Shown piece by piece: positions 22,519 to 34,393 of a DNA stretch of 64,000 bases; the stretch's first letter is position 1; every line of letters starts with the position of its first letter. The position numbers were made by a program, and so were the translations under genes. The notes beneath the pieces are model-generated. The model saw only the letters and a list, made by a program, of their open reading frames with translations. It had not been told where the DNA came from and did no database searches. This DNA comes from Sphingomonas rhizophila (GTDB lineage Bacteria; Pseudomonadota; Alphaproteobacteria; Sphingomonadales; Sphingomonadaceae), in assembly GCF_014396585.1 (NCBI RefSeq), contig NZ_CP060717.1, positions 2,397,501-2,461,500 of the forward strand, given 5' to 3'.

Positions 22519-23313
22519 TGGAGCCTCGCCGCGCGCCGCCGCGGCCTTCGCCTGCCGTCGCCTCGACCAGATGTTGAGGCCCTCGACCGCTGCCGAAAAT
22601 GCCATCGCCGCGTAGATGTAGCCCTTGGGCACATGCACGCCGAAGCCGTCCGCAATCAGTACTGCGCCGATCATCAGCAGGAAGCCCAGGGCCAGCATCA
22701 CCACCGTCGGGTTGTGATGGATGAAGTTGGCCAGGGGGTCGGCGGCGACGAACATCACCACCACCGCGACGATCACCGCAATGACCATCACCGGCAGGTG
22801 GTCGGTCATGCCGACCGCGGTCAGGATGGAATCGATCGAGAAGACGAGGTCCAGCATCAGGATCTGGACGATCGCCGCGCCGAACGTCAGCGTCTTCGAC
22901 GGGCTGTCGAACAGGTCGTCGTTGGGATTGGGGTCCGCGTTGTGGTGGATTTCCTTGGTCGCCTTCCAAACCAGGAACAGGCCGCCCGCGATCAGGATGA
23001 GGTCGCGCCACGAAAACTCGGTCTCGAACGAGGGTTCGCCGTGCGCCCCCGGCGCGCCCTGGAAGCCAAGGTCGAAAACCGGCGCGGTCAACCCCACCAG
23101 CCAGGCGATCGTCGACAACAGTGCGAGACGCATGATCAGCGCCAGCGAAATCCCGACCCGCCGGGCCCTCTGGCGCTGCCCTTCCGGCAATTTGTTGGAC
23201 AGGATCGAAATGAAGATGAGGTTGTCGATGCCCAGCACGACTTCCATCACGATCAGTGTCATCAGTGCCGCCCACACCGTGGGATCGGCGAACAGGGTCA
23301 TCAGACCTTCCAT
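22495..23313 (-). CDS. TerC family integral membrane protein
   Basis: A 272-residue membrane protein of the TerC family (tellurium resistance and Alx/MeeF-like manganese exporters). About seven hydrophobic helices are visible, with the conserved acidic motifs [15 protein letters not shown] (residues about 23-37) and [15 protein letters not shown] (about 158-172), whose Asp and Glu residues are thought to form the ion site. The charged C-terminus ([14 protein letters not shown]) is cytoplasmic. TerC proteins are widely linked to metal-ion homeostasis; the ion here is not known. Unrelated to the hut genes around it as far as can be seen. Confidence 0.88.
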   Translation of the reverse strand: MEGLMTLFADPTVWAALMTLIVMEVVLGIDNLIFISILSNKLPEGQRQRARRVGISLALIMRLALLSTIAWLVGLTAPVFDLGFQGAPGAHGEPSFETEFSWRDLILIAGGLFLVWKATKEIHHNADPNPNDDLFDSPSKTLTFGAAIVQILMLDLVFSIDSILTAVGMTDHLPVMVIAVIVAVVVMFVAADPLANFIHHNPTVVMLALGFLLMIGAVLIADGFGVHVPKGYIYAAMAFSAAVEGLNIWSRRRQAKAAAARGEAPSGITSGE

Positions 23314-23545
23314 GAAACAACCTCTCTGAGTCTCGCGTCGACGAACATCGAAAGGTTTAGCCGGGTGCGTCAGGCTTCACGAACGGCACCAGGGCAAACC
23401 CCGATGCGGTCCGACATCACGACCTTGTCAGCAAGGTCGCCAGAGGGGCCCGGCCCGCGCGGCCATGGCTAGGCGAGAAGCGATTGCGGTTCAAGCGCGA
23501 GGTTGGCATGTCCTCCTGACGTCAAGCCAGCGGGGAGGCAGGGAC

Positions 23546-24172
23546 ATGAGCATGGGTGTAGCTTCGAACGGAGCGCGCCTCGCCGCCGTGCTCGTCGCCG
23601 CCGTGGCATGGATCGGCATCGCCGTGCAGTTTCGGGCGACGTTGGGCCAAGGTTACGACATCGGCGCGACGCTCTGGATCCTGCTCCGCTATTTCACGAT
23701 TCTCACCAACCTCGCTCTGGCGGTGATGATGACCATGGTGGCTCTCGGGCGCCGAGTGTCGCCGGCATGGCTCGGCGGCGTGACGCTGGCGATGGTGCTC
23801 GTCGGCGTGGTCTACATGACGCTGCTGCGCGGCCTGCTCGACCTCAGCGGCGGCGCCCTTCTGGCCGACACGCTGCTGCACAAGGTGACGCCGATCCTGT
23901 CCGCGCTATGGTGGCTGCTCCTCGCGCCAAAGGGGCGCCTTGGTCGGCGGGCACCATTGCTGTGGGCGCTCTATCCCTTGGTCTATTTCGGCTACGCCTT
24001 GTGGCGCGGGTCGATCGAAGGCGTCTTCGCCTATCCCTTCATCAACTACGCGAACATCGGCGTTCCCGCCGTGGCGCTCAACGCGGTCGTCATCGCCGGC
24101 TGCTTCCTGCTCGCCGGGCTCAGCATGGTGGCGATCGACCGCCGCCTTGGCGCATCGCGCGCGGCGGGCTAG
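23546..24172 (+). CDS. Pr6Pr family membrane protein
   Basis: About 208 residues with six hydrophobic segments, starting at the ATG at 23546, which has a GGGAGG-type ribosome site just upstream; the frame is open further but lacks such a site. Conserved stretches such as WILLRYFTILTNLALAV, HKVTPIL and FAYPFINYANIG match the Pr6Pr (FAR-17a/AIG1-like) family of bacterial membrane proteins. No bacterial function is established. It is followed after 33 bases by hutU and may be co-transcribed with it. Confidence 0.75.
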   Translation: MSMGVASNGARLAAVLVAAVAWIGIAVQFRATLGQGYDIGATLWILLRYFTILTNLALAVMMTMVALGRRVSPAWLGGVTLAMVLVGVVYMTLLRGLLDLSGGALLADTLLHKVTPILSALWWLLLAPKGRLGRRAPLLWALYPLVYFGYALWRGSIEGVFAYPFINYANIGVPAVALNAVVIAGCFLLAGLSMVAIDRRLGASRAAG

Positions 24173-24205
24173 GGCGCGGCCCAGCCCAATCGACAGGACC
24201 GCCCG

Positions 24206-25876
<1,671 letters not shown>

Positions 25877-26142
25877 GCGAAGCGCAGCCCGGCGCCCTTG
25901 TGTGGAGCGGCGGCGAACGCCGGATGACGGGACGTTATTCGCGCCGATCGACCATCTGCCGGAAGGCGGGTGAAACGGTTCGCCGCTCTTCGCGGGCGCG
26001 TCACCCATAAACTTAACGGGGGCTAAACCACGGCCAATTCCGTTCATCTGGCAGCAAGGTTCGGCTGAACAGTCGGCGCGATGAAGTGACCGGAAAAGCG
26101 TGTCGCCAACGCGGCAGGCCGGTCACCGGAGGAACGAAATTG

Positions 26143-27042
26143 GTGCAGATTTTGAAGCGATTGACGGTTCCCATGCTGTTGGCTGCGGTGGCCTTGCCGG
26201 CCAGTTCGCTTTCGGCGCAGCAGGTTGACGGCGGGGATCCGATAACCGTGACCGGCCAGCTGCCGGCGACCCTCAAGGGCTTGCCCGAAGGACCCGAAAT
26301 CAAGGGCATGATCACCGCGCGCAAGGGCGGCCAGATGCAGGTCACCGCCGACAACGGCGCCAGCACGGCGGTTCTCGTCGCCCCGACCACGGAGATCAAA
26401 TCGAGCGGCGGTTTCCTTGGCCTCGACAAGGACAAGCTTTCTGCAGCCTCGCTGCTCAATGGGCTGCCGGTTACTGTGAAGACGGTGCAGTACGGCGGCG
26501 GACTCATCGCCACCCAGGTCAAGCTCAAGGACAAGAACCTGGCGACTGCCTCGATGATCCGCAACGGAACGGCGCAGCGCTTCGGGGAGCACGACACCGC
26601 GATTGCCCAGAATGCGGCGGCGACCGAGGCCCTTCGCGGCCGCGTGGGCGACATCGACCAGTATAACATCAAGGGCACGACCAACATCTACTTCGACACC
26701 GGCAAGTGGGCCTTGTCGCGGGACGAGGAAGCCCAGCTGTGCGCGGCGGCGACCCAGGCCAAGGCGATGGACAACGCCCTCCTGCTCGTCGTCGGCTATA
26801 CCGACGCGGTCGGCGGCGAGGACTATAACCAGGCCCTCAGCGAGAAGCGCGCGGCCAAGGTCGTCAACTATCTTCAGCAGAAGTGCGGCTGGGCGCCGTA
26901 CCGCATGCTGACCCCGACGGGCATGGCCGAGGCCGATCCGGCGGCGGACAACACCACTGCCGAAGGCAAGGCGCAGAACCGCCGCGTTGCGGTCAACATC
27001 CTGGTCAGCAAGGCCGTCGACGGCATCGGCGAAGGCGGCTAA
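26143..27042 (+). CDS. OmpA-family outer-membrane/peptidoglycan-binding protein
   Basis: Signal peptide (VPMLLAAVALPASSLSAQ), a roughly 130-residue N-terminal beta-rich domain of no clear identity, a short charged helical stretch, and a C-terminal OmpA domain (residues about 185-295) with NIYFDTGKWALSRDEE, VGYTDAVGGEDYNQALSEKR and NRRVAVNIL, which bind peptidoglycan. GGAGG at 26128-26132 favours either TTG at 26140 (7-base spacing) or GTG at 26143 (10-base); GTG is given. It probably anchors the outer membrane to the wall. A strong hairpin follows the stop. Confidence 0.85.
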   Translation: MQILKRLTVPMLLAAVALPASSLSAQQVDGGDPITVTGQLPATLKGLPEGPEIKGMITARKGGQMQVTADNGASTAVLVAPTTEIKSSGGFLGLDKDKLSAASLLNGLPVTVKTVQYGGGLIATQVKLKDKNLATASMIRNGTAQRFGEHDTAIAQNAAATEALRGRVGDIDQYNIKGTTNIYFDTGKWALSRDEEAQLCAAATQAKAMDNALLLVVGYTDAVGGEDYNQALSEKRAAKVVNYLQQKCGWAPYRMLTPTGMAEADPAADNTTAEGKAQNRRVAVNILVSKAVDGIGEGG

Positions 27043-27054
27043 CCCGCGAGTTGT

Positions 27055-27091
27055 CTCCGGCGGCGCCCGCCCTGTACGGGCGTCGCCGGAG
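27055..27091. terminator. Bidirectional hairpin between convergent genes
   Basis: CTCCGGCGGCGCCCG (27055-27069) pairs with CGGGCGTCGCCGGAG (27077-27091), 15 positions with a single G-T pair and a 7-base loop. It lies 13 bases after the OmpA-family stop and 57 bases after the convergent gene. No T run follows, so termination is inferred from strength and position. Confidence 0.6.
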
Positions 27092-27148
27092 TCATGCCAC
27101 CGTTTGGCCGCAAGCGGTCCACCTTCCCAGCGCGGACACCCGCCCCTG

Positions 27149-27877
27149 CTATCGCTGGCCGTAGCTGGACAAATCGGTCATCGGCCGGCCTGCCTGGTAA
27201 TCGCCGCCGCCACCGGCACCGCCATCGTCGCTCATCCGCGAGGAAACCGGCGCAAAGTCCCTCTTGAAGCCGGTGTTGCAGCCGCGGGATTTCAATTCGC
27301 TTTCCACCGCGCCGAGCGTCATCGCGGTCCGCGCCACGCCGCCGAAGCCCGACTGCTGCTCGATCGGCGGCGCGTTGGCGGAGAGGAGCTTCTCGGCAAG
27401 CTCGCGGCATTCGTCTGCGCTCAGGCTGCCCGCCGGCCGAACCAAATCGTCCAGTTCGTCTTCCAGCACCATGCTGAACAGCCCGAGCGTCAGGCCTTTC
27501 GAACGAAACGCCGGGGCGACGAAATCGTCGGGCGCGTCCCCGCGCTCGACCTTGGCGGTGACTCGTGTCTGTCGGCCGCCCGCGACCGGCTCGAGGTGGG
27601 CGATCATTCGCACCGCGACCTTGTCGCCGCTCGTGACCGTCCACACCATGTCGTCGCCTTCCTGCGTCAGCTGGAACAGCGGCGCGACACCGCCCGACCG
27701 CGAGGGATCGCTTGCCGGGGCGCCGGGCGCGTTGCGGATGTCGAGGTCCATCAGGGCGCTTCGCACGTCGTCGGGCGATGCGCCGACCGTGCGGTCGATG
27801 CCGCCGCTGCCGCTCATCAGGTAGGCGGCCGGCGCCGCCACGCAGCATAATCCCGTAAAAGCCTTGCCGAACATCAA
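27149..27877 (-). CDS. Conserved hypothetical exported protein
   Basis: A 242-residue protein of unknown function. The N-terminus is hydrophobic (AFTGLCCVAAPAAYLM) and may be a signal peptide or anchor. The middle (DDMVWTVTSGDKVAVRMIAHLEPV) reads like a polyketide-cyclase/SRPBCC-style beta-sheet, but this is a weak impression. The C-terminus is Gly-rich and acidic. Codon use matches the neighbours. Two ATG codons open the frame; the first is given. Confidence 0.65.
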   Translation of the reverse strand: MMFGKAFTGLCCVAAPAAYLMSGSGGIDRTVGASPDDVRSALMDLDIRNAPGAPASDPSRSGGVAPLFQLTQEGDDMVWTVTSGDKVAVRMIAHLEPVAGGRQTRVTAKVERGDAPDDFVAPAFRSKGLTLGLFSMVLEDELDDLVRPAGSLSADECRELAEKLLSANAPPIEQQSGFGGVARTAMTLGAVESELKSRGCNTGFKRDFAPVSSRMSDDGGAGGGGDYQAGRPMTDLSSYGQR

Positions 27878-27923
27878 CGCACCCGCTGCTGGATCTAGAA
27901 GCAGCGGGCACGGTGATGGAAAG

Positions 27924-27956
27924 GGGTGAAGAAGTGGTTGCCCGCCTTCTTCACCC
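27924..27956 (-). terminator. Hairpin after the leishmanolysin-like gene
   Basis: GGGTGAAGAAG (27924-27934) and CTTCTTCACCC (27946-27956) are perfect 11-base inverted arms around an 11-base loop, starting 9 bases past the stop of the gene at 27965. The minus-strand transcript continues CTTTCC, a weak pyrimidine tail. Confidence 0.6.
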
Positions 27957-27964
27957 GCGGCCCG

Positions 27965-28873
27965 TTACACCAGCGTGTAGGGGTCGGCCCAGGCGTCGAT
28001 GTTCGACGTAATGGTATAGCCCAGGTCCTTGAACGACGCCGCGCTCATCGCGGAATAATAGTTCGGACCGTCGTTGAGGTAACCGGTCATCATCTCGTTA
28101 TCGAACGTCTTTTCGTCCCAGTGCGCACCGGCGGTGCCGCCGCCGCCGTCCTGCTCCACCGGGACGCCCGAACCCGAACCGCCCAGTTCGAGATATTCGG
28201 CCAGCGCGTTCTGGCCGGTGAACAGGCCATCGGTAACAAGGCCGAGCCGCGACCAGATCGATCCGAAGCCCAGGCTGTGCGACATTTCGTGAAGCACGAC
28301 CGCCTCGAAAGCTTCCAGGCCCATCGCGTTGACGTCGACGATGTCGAACTTCATCGTCGCGGTCACCGGCAGCGACCCGGCGGTGCGTACCGCGGTCGGG
28401 CCGGCTTGCCCAAGCACGTTGCCGGCGCCGTCGATATTGCCAAGCTCGGCAACGATCAGGATGTCGTCGACGCTCTTCGGTCCGCCCTTGCTGCCATAGA
28501 CCGTGGCATTGGGAAGCTCGCCGATGATCAGTGCGGTCAGTTTGTCGGCGGAACTGACGAAGATGTTGTACAACTCCTGGGTCCAGGTGCCCTTGAACTC
28601 GATCGTGATATTGTAGCCGCTCGCCGTGTTTGCCGGGCCGCTCGTATAGGGCGCGAAGCTGGTCCCGCCGCCGCCGCCGCCGCCACCGCCGCCGGGGTTG
28701 CCGCCACCGCCACCCTTCGCGGCCGCGACATCGTTGGTATGGATGATGTGCGTCAGGTCGACGCCGACGATCTTGTCGGTCGTCATCGGCAGATCGACGC
28801 GAAGGTCGAGCCGCGACTGCCCGAACGCGGAATTGCCGGGCGTGGTGTCCTGCCCGTCTGTGGTTTTGCGCAT
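27965..28873 (-). CDS. Leishmanolysin-like (M8, metzincin) zinc metalloprotease
   Basis: A 302-residue zinc protease. The site is VVLHEMSHSLGFG (residues about 193-205), where His-Glu-x-x-His supplies two ligands and the base. A later His in AHWDEKTFDNEMMTG supplies the third ligand and the Met of EMMTG the Met-turn, exactly the M8 spacing style. Residues 54-70 are almost pure Gly, a hinge before the catalytic part. No Sec signal peptide is seen; the C-terminus ends DAWADPYTLV, possibly an uncleaved type I secretion signal (inference). GAGGGG precedes the ATG. Confidence 0.82.
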   Translation of the reverse strand: MRKTTDGQDTTPGNSAFGQSRLDLRVDLPMTTDKIVGVDLTHIIHTNDVAAAKGGGGGNPGGGGGGGGGGTSFAPYTSGPANTASGYNITIEFKGTWTQELYNIFVSSADKLTALIIGELPNATVYGSKGGPKSVDDILIVAELGNIDGAGNVLGQAGPTAVRTAGSLPVTATMKFDIVDVNAMGLEAFEAVVLHEMSHSLGFGSIWSRLGLVTDGLFTGQNALAEYLELGGSGSGVPVEQDGGGGTAGAHWDEKTFDNEMMTGYLNDGPNYYSAMSAASFKDLGYTITSNIDAWADPYTLV

Positions 28874-29064
28874 GCGATACCCCTCGTTGGCGGCCGGACG
28901 TGCGCCGGCCGCGGATCGACCAGCCTAAGCGGCGATCTACGCCTTGCAAGTCATTATATTCGCGCGAAATTTCGAACCGGCGCACGCGCGGCGCGCTCCG
29001 CCGATGACGGCGTTCATTGCGCGCCCCCTGTGATTTGCCGGCGCTTTCTGCCAAGGGCGCGGCC

Positions 29065-30555
29065 ATGCTGATCCTCGACCCGACCACGATCGACCTCGCC
29101 ACCGTCCGCCGCCTTTGGGCAGGCGAGCCCGGTCGCCTTGACGACGAATCGCTGGCCCGGGTGGATGCGGCCGCTGCGGCGGTCGGACGCATCGTCGCGG
29201 GTGGCGCGACCGTTTACGGGGTCAACACCGGCTTCGGCCTGCTTGCCCAGACGCGCATCCCCGCCGATCGGCTCGCCGACCTTCAGCGCAACCTGATTCT
29301 CAGCCACAGTTGCGGCCTTGGCGACGCGCTCCCGCGCCACGTCGTCCGGCTGATGATCGCGCTCAAGTTGCTTGGTTTGGGGCGCGGCCATTCGGGCGTC
29401 CGGCGCGACGTAATCGACGCGCTACAGGCGCTGCTCGATGCCGATGCCATGCCGATCATTCCCGCGCAGGGCAGCGTCGGCGCGTCGGGCGATCTCGCCC
29501 CGCTGGCACACATGGTCGCCGCGCTGATGGGTGAGGGCCGCATCGACCTGGCCGGAGAAATTCTCGCTGCCCGCGATGCGCTCCAGCGCCTCGGCCGCGA
29601 TCCGCTTTCGCTGGGCCCGAAGGAAGGTCTCGCACTTATCAACGGGACCCAGGCCTCGACCGCGATCGCGCTCGACGCACTGTTCATTGGCCAGCGCGTG
29701 TTCGACGCGGGGATCGCCGCCGGCGCGCTGTCGGTCGATGCGCTGATGGGCAGCATCGCCCCGTTCGACCCGCGCATCCACGCCGTCCGCGGCCAGCCGG
29801 GACAGATCGAGGTCGCCCGGCGCCTCCGCGCCCTGCTCGACGGCAGCGAGATCAATTGCAGCCACCACGACTGCGACCGGGTCCAGGACCCGTACAGTTT
29901 CCGCTGCCAGCCGCAGGTGATGGGGGCCTCGCTCGACCTGCTCGGCCACGCCGCGCGCACGCTGGAGATCGAAGCCGGAGCGGTGACCGATAACCCGATC
30001 CTTTTCCCCGACAGCGACGAGGTCATCTCGGGCGGCAATTTCCATGCCCAGCCGATCGCCTTCGCGGCCGACATGATTTCCATGGCGCTGTGCGAGGTTG
30101 GCTCCATCAGCGAGCGGCGGACGTCGGTGCTGGTCGATCCCAAGATGAGCCGCCTGCCGGCCTTCCTGACCGACGACGGCGGGGTCAATTCGGGCCTGAT
30201 GATCCCGCAGGTCACCGCCGCCGCCTTGACATCCGAGAACAAGAGCCTCGCCTTCCCGGCCAGCGTCGATTCCATCCCGACGTCGGCGGGGCAGGAGGAC
30301 CATGTGTCGATGGCGCCGATCGCGGCGCGGAAGGCAGTGCAGATTGCGAAGAACGCCGCGGGCATCGTCGCGATCGAACTCATCGCCGCCGCGCAGGGCG
30401 TCGACTACCGCGCCCCGCTCAAGACCAGCGCGCCGCTCGACAAGGTTCACGGCCTCGTCCGGTCACGCTCGCCGCACCTCGAATCCGACCGCTACTGGGC
30501 CGATGAAATCGCGGGTGTGCAGGCGCTGGTGCTGGACGGCGCGTTCGCGGGCTAG
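29065..30555 (+). CDS. hutH: Histidine ammonia-lyase
   Basis: Removes ammonia from L-histidine to give urocanate, the first step of histidine use. The ATG at 29065 gives 496 residues starting MLILDPTTIDLATVRRLW; a TTG-started extension lacks a ribosome site. The MIO cofactor forms from Ala-Ser-Gly in VGASGDLAPLAH (residues about 135-146). Other family blocks are YGVNTGFG near residue 53, NGTQAS, QDPYSFRCQPQVMG and TDNPI. It converges on the DUF2147 gene with a 4-base overlap. Confidence 0.95.
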   Translation: MLILDPTTIDLATVRRLWAGEPGRLDDESLARVDAAAAAVGRIVAGGATVYGVNTGFGLLAQTRIPADRLADLQRNLILSHSCGLGDALPRHVVRLMIALKLLGLGRGHSGVRRDVIDALQALLDADAMPIIPAQGSVGASGDLAPLAHMVAALMGEGRIDLAGEILAARDALQRLGRDPLSLGPKEGLALINGTQASTAIALDALFIGQRVFDAGIAAGALSVDALMGSIAPFDPRIHAVRGQPGQIEVARRLRALLDGSEINCSHHDCDRVQDPYSFRCQPQVMGASLDLLGHAARTLEIEAGAVTDNPILFPDSDEVISGGNFHAQPIAFAADMISMALCEVGSISERRTSVLVDPKMSRLPAFLTDDGGVNSGLMIPQVTAAALTSENKSLAFPASVDSIPTSAGQEDHVSMAPIAARKAVQIAKNAAGIVAIELIAAAQGVDYRAPLKTSAPLDKVHGLVRSRSPHLESDRYWADEIAGVQALVLDGAFAG

Positions 30556-30959
30556 CGCACCCGGCGCCAGTTCTGTTCCTTGCACAGGACTCCGGCCACC
30601 GCGCAGCCCCTGACCGAGATGGTGTTGGCGCTCAGCACGCGGATGGTGCCGCCGGCGCTCATGTTGCGCTTGGGAAGGAACACCTTGCCCTTGTAGCCGC
30701 CGCGACCATCGGGGACGAAGCCGTGCATCAGGCGGGTGCCGATGAGGTTGGCGGTTCCGCCTTCGCGTGCGTCGGCCTTGGCCTTGGCGGAGGCGCTGAC
30801 CACCGTGCCGCACCAGGAATTGCCGCAGCGGTCGACGTCCACCACGACGCTGCCCTTGGGATTGGACCAGCGGCCCTCGATCGAGCCCGCCGGCGCGGCC
30901 GCCGTCGCCGCCGAAGCGAGCGTCGCTGCCACCGTCATGCCAACCAGAAAGAGTTTCAT
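30552..30959 (-). CDS. DUF2147-family exported protein
   Basis: A 135-residue protein with a signal peptide (MKLFLVGMTVAATLASAATA) and a DUF2147-like body: IEGRWSNPKGSVVVDVDRCGNSWCGTVV at the start and IRVLSANTISVRGCAVAGVLC near the end. The family is a small lipocalin-like beta-barrel secreted to the periplasm with no settled function. Four Cys could form two disulphides. Confidence 0.82.
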   Translation of the reverse strand: MKLFLVGMTVAATLASAATAAAPAGSIEGRWSNPKGSVVVDVDRCGNSWCGTVVSASAKAKADAREGGTANLIGTRLMHGFVPDGRGGYKGKVFLPKRNMSAGGTIRVLSANTISVRGCAVAGVLCKEQNWRRVR

Positions 30960-31063
30960 CTGTCCATTTCCGCTGTTGTGGGGGATGTCGGGGTCCTAGC
31001 ACAGGGCGATTAAGCTGTTGATGAACGAAACAAGGCGCAATTGGGGCGCTCCATCGCTTCGGG

Positions 31064-34000
31064 TCAGTGAAAATCGCGGCTTTTGGGGATGCAGCTCACG
31101 TTGCGCGGGTGAATGCCGGTCTTCGCCCGCCAGCTGCCGCCGCCATCGCCGTTCGACAGGGTGGACGGCATCGATTCCTCGCTCAGGGACCGCAACATAT
31201 GGGTGTCGTCCTCCAGCTTCGCCGCGACGACATGGACTACCGCCTCGTCATGCTGGACCATGCCGTGGACGACCATCAGCCGCGCGCCCATCACCACCCC
31301 GCGCTGGGCGGCGAAGGCATCCGGCCACACCACCAGGTTGGCGATGCCGGTCTCGTCCTCCAGCGTGATGAAGCACACGCCTTTGGCGCTGCCCGGCCGC
31401 TGGCGGATCAGCACCAGCCCCGCCAGGCTGACGCGGCGACCATAACGCAGCGATCTGAGTTCGCCGGCGGTGACGAAACCGCGCCCGCCATAGTGGCGGC
31501 GCAGGAAATGCATCGGATGGGCTTTCAGGCTGAGGCGCGTCGTCTGGTAATCGATCACCACCTGCTCGCTCATCGGCATCGCCGGCAGGCGCACGACATC
31601 GGTTTCCCAGCCTTCGTCGCGCGCGTCGGCATGAGCGAACAGTGGCAGGTCGGGCGCCCCTTTCAGCGCCCGCGCGTCCCACAGCGCGCCGCGCCGGTCG
31701 AGCTTGATCGAACGGAAGGCGTCGGCTTCGGCCAGCCGTTCGATCGACGACACGCCGGCGCCCGAACGGCGGCGAACCTCCTCGACCGACGGATAGGGCG
31801 TGTCACCACGCGCCGCGACGATCCGCGTGGCCGCGTCCAGCCGCAGCCCCTCGACCTGGCGCAGCCCCAGCCGGAGCGCGACGCCGCCGTCCCCGGCCGG
31901 CTCCAGCGTGCAGTCCCACTGGCTGTGGTTGACGTCGATGCCGCGCACCTCGACACCATGTTCGCGCGCATCGCGGACGATCTGGGCGGGGGCGTAGAAG
32001 CCCATCGGCTGGCTGTTCAAAAGCGCGCAGGCGAACGCCGCCGGGTACTTCCATTTGATCCAGCTCGACACGTAGACCAGGTGGGCGAAGCTCGCCGCAT
32101 GGCTTTCGGGGAAGCCATATTCGCCGAAGCCGCGGATCTGGTGGAAACAGCGCGCGGCGAAGTCGGGGTCGTAGCCCCGCTCGACCATCCGCCCCACCAT
32201 CTTGTCCTGCAGCAGGTCGATCGTCCCGCGCGACCGGAACGTCGCCATTGCCTTGCGCAACTGGTTGGCCTCGGCGGACGTGAACTTGGCGGCGTCGAGC
32301 GCGATCTTCATCGCCTGTTCCTGGAAAATCGGCACGCCCAGCGTCCGGCCGAGGATCCGCTCCAGCTCGTCCGGCGGGCCGTGCTCCGGCGACGGGCAGG
32401 GGAAGGTCACCGGCTCCTTGCCCTGACGTCGCTTCAGGAAAGGGTGGACCATGTCGCCCTGGATCGGACCGGGGCGGACGATCGCGACCTCGATCACCAG
32501 GTCGTAGAATTCGCGGGGTTTGAGGCGCGGCAGCATGTTCATCTGCGCCCGGCTTTCGACCTGGAATACGCCCAGCGAGTCCCCCTTGCACAGCATGTCG
32601 TAGACCTGCGGCACCTCGCGCGGGACGGTCGCCAGTTCCAGCGGTTCGCCATGATGCTTGCCGATCAGGTCGAAGGCTTTCCGGCAACAGGTCAGCATGC
32701 CCAGCGCCAGCACGTCGATCTTGAGGATGCCCAGTTCCTCGATGTCGTCCTTGTCCCATTCGATGAAGGTCCGGTCGTCCATCGCGCCGTTGCCGACCGG
32801 GACGGTTTCGATCAGCGGCCGTTCGGTCAGGATGAAGCCGCCGACATGCTGCGACAAATGCCGCGGCATGCCGATCATCTGCTGCGCCAGCGCGATCGTG
32901 CGGCGAAGGTGCGGGTCGGCGAAATCGAGCCCCGCCTCGCCGACGCGTTCCTCGGCAATGTCGGCCTCCATGCTGCCCCAGTGGGTCGAGGCGATGGCGG
33001 ATGTGACGTCTTCGCTAAGCCCCATCACCTTGCCGACCTCGCGGATCGCGCTTCGCGGGCGGTAATGGATGACGGTCGCGGCGATGCCGGCGCGTTCCCG
33101 GCCATATTTGCCGTAAATGTGCTGGATCACTTCCTCGCGCCGCTCATGCTCGAAATCGACGTCGATGTCGGGCGGCTCTTTCCGCTCCTCGGAAATGAAG
33201 CGTTCGAACAGCAGGTCGCTGGTCGACGGGTCGACCGCGGTAATGCCCAGGCAATAACAGACCGCGCTGTTCGCCGCGCTGCCGCGTCCCTGGCACAGGA
33301 TCGGGGGTCGAGGCTTCGGGCGAAGGCGACAATGTCGTGGACCGTCAGGAAATAGCGCGCGAAGTCCAGCTTCTCGATCAGCGCCAGCTCATGCTTCAAC
33401 TGTTTCAGGATGCGCGGCGGCACGCCTTCCTTCCACCGCTTCGAGGCGCCGATCCAGGTCAGGTGGGCCAGCTGCTGCTGCGGCGTGCGACCGCCCGGCA
33501 CGCTTTCGCGCGGATATTCGTAGCGCAGCTCGTCGAGCGAAAAGTCGATCGCGTCGGCGAAGGCGCGGGTCGCGGCAATCGCGTGCGGCCAGCGTTCGAA
33601 CAGGCGGACCATCTCCGCCGGCGACTTCAAATGGCGCTCGGCATTGGGGTTGAGCCGATAACCGGCGGTGGCCAGCGTCACCTTCTCGCGGATGCAGCTC
33701 ATCACGTCCTGCAACGGCCGCCGGTCGGGCGTCGCATAATGGACGTCGTTGGTGGCCAGGATGGTGAGCCCGTGCGCCCGCGCCAGCCGGTCGAGCCGTT
33801 CGATCCGCGCCAGATCGTCGCCGCGATAGAGGTGGGCGGCGGCGATGTGTTTCATGCCCGGCAAGGCCGCGGCCATCGCTGGCAGCGCCGCCTCGAACGC
33901 GTCGAGATCGGCGGCCGGCATGGCGATGAAGGCGATACCCTCGCCATGCAGCGCGACCTCGCTCAGCGTAAGGTCGCACTCGCCCTTTTCGCAGCGCATC

Positions 34001-34362
34001 TTGCCCAGGCTCAGCATGCGCGACAGCCGGCCATAGCCTTCGCGGTCGATCGGGTAAGCGAGCAGGGACGGGGCATCGACCGGGTCTATCCGGCACCCGA
34101 TCAGCGGCCGCATCCCCGCGCCCTTGGCGGCGCTGTGCAGCCGCACCACCCCGGCCAGCGTGTTGCGGTCGGCGATGCCGATCGAATCCATCCCCATCTC
34201 GAGCGCGGTCAGCACCAGCTCGATCGCGTCCGACGCGCCGCGCAGGAAGGAAAAGGGGCTCGACACGCCCAGCTCGACGAACGGTGCGGGAGGGATCGGC
34301 GGCAACGCCTCGCCATCGCCCAGCACCAGCTTCTTGCGCGAAAATCCGGTATATTCGGGCAT
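31064..34362 (-). CDS. dnaE2: Error-prone DNA polymerase III alpha subunit DnaE2, frameshifted
   Basis: C-family translesion polymerase of the ImuA-ImuB-DnaE2 mutasome. Residues 1 to about 280 form the PHP domain ([37 protein letters not shown]). The palm follows with [16 protein letters not shown] at the break, then the C-terminal OB-fold ([27 protein letters not shown]). The frame is interrupted at the G run 33303-33307; one added base joins [20 protein letters not shown] and gives about 1,099 residues, normal for DnaE2. The break would remove all polymerase residues if real. The gene follows imuB by 31 bases, under the LexA box ahead of imuA. Confidence 0.9.
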
Positions 34363-34393
34363 CAGCCGAACGCCTTATCGAGGGTTCGGATCG

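Noticed and set aside
31067..33355. A 762-codon open frame on the plus strand
   Set aside because: Antisense to dnaE2, which has clear polymerase motifs.
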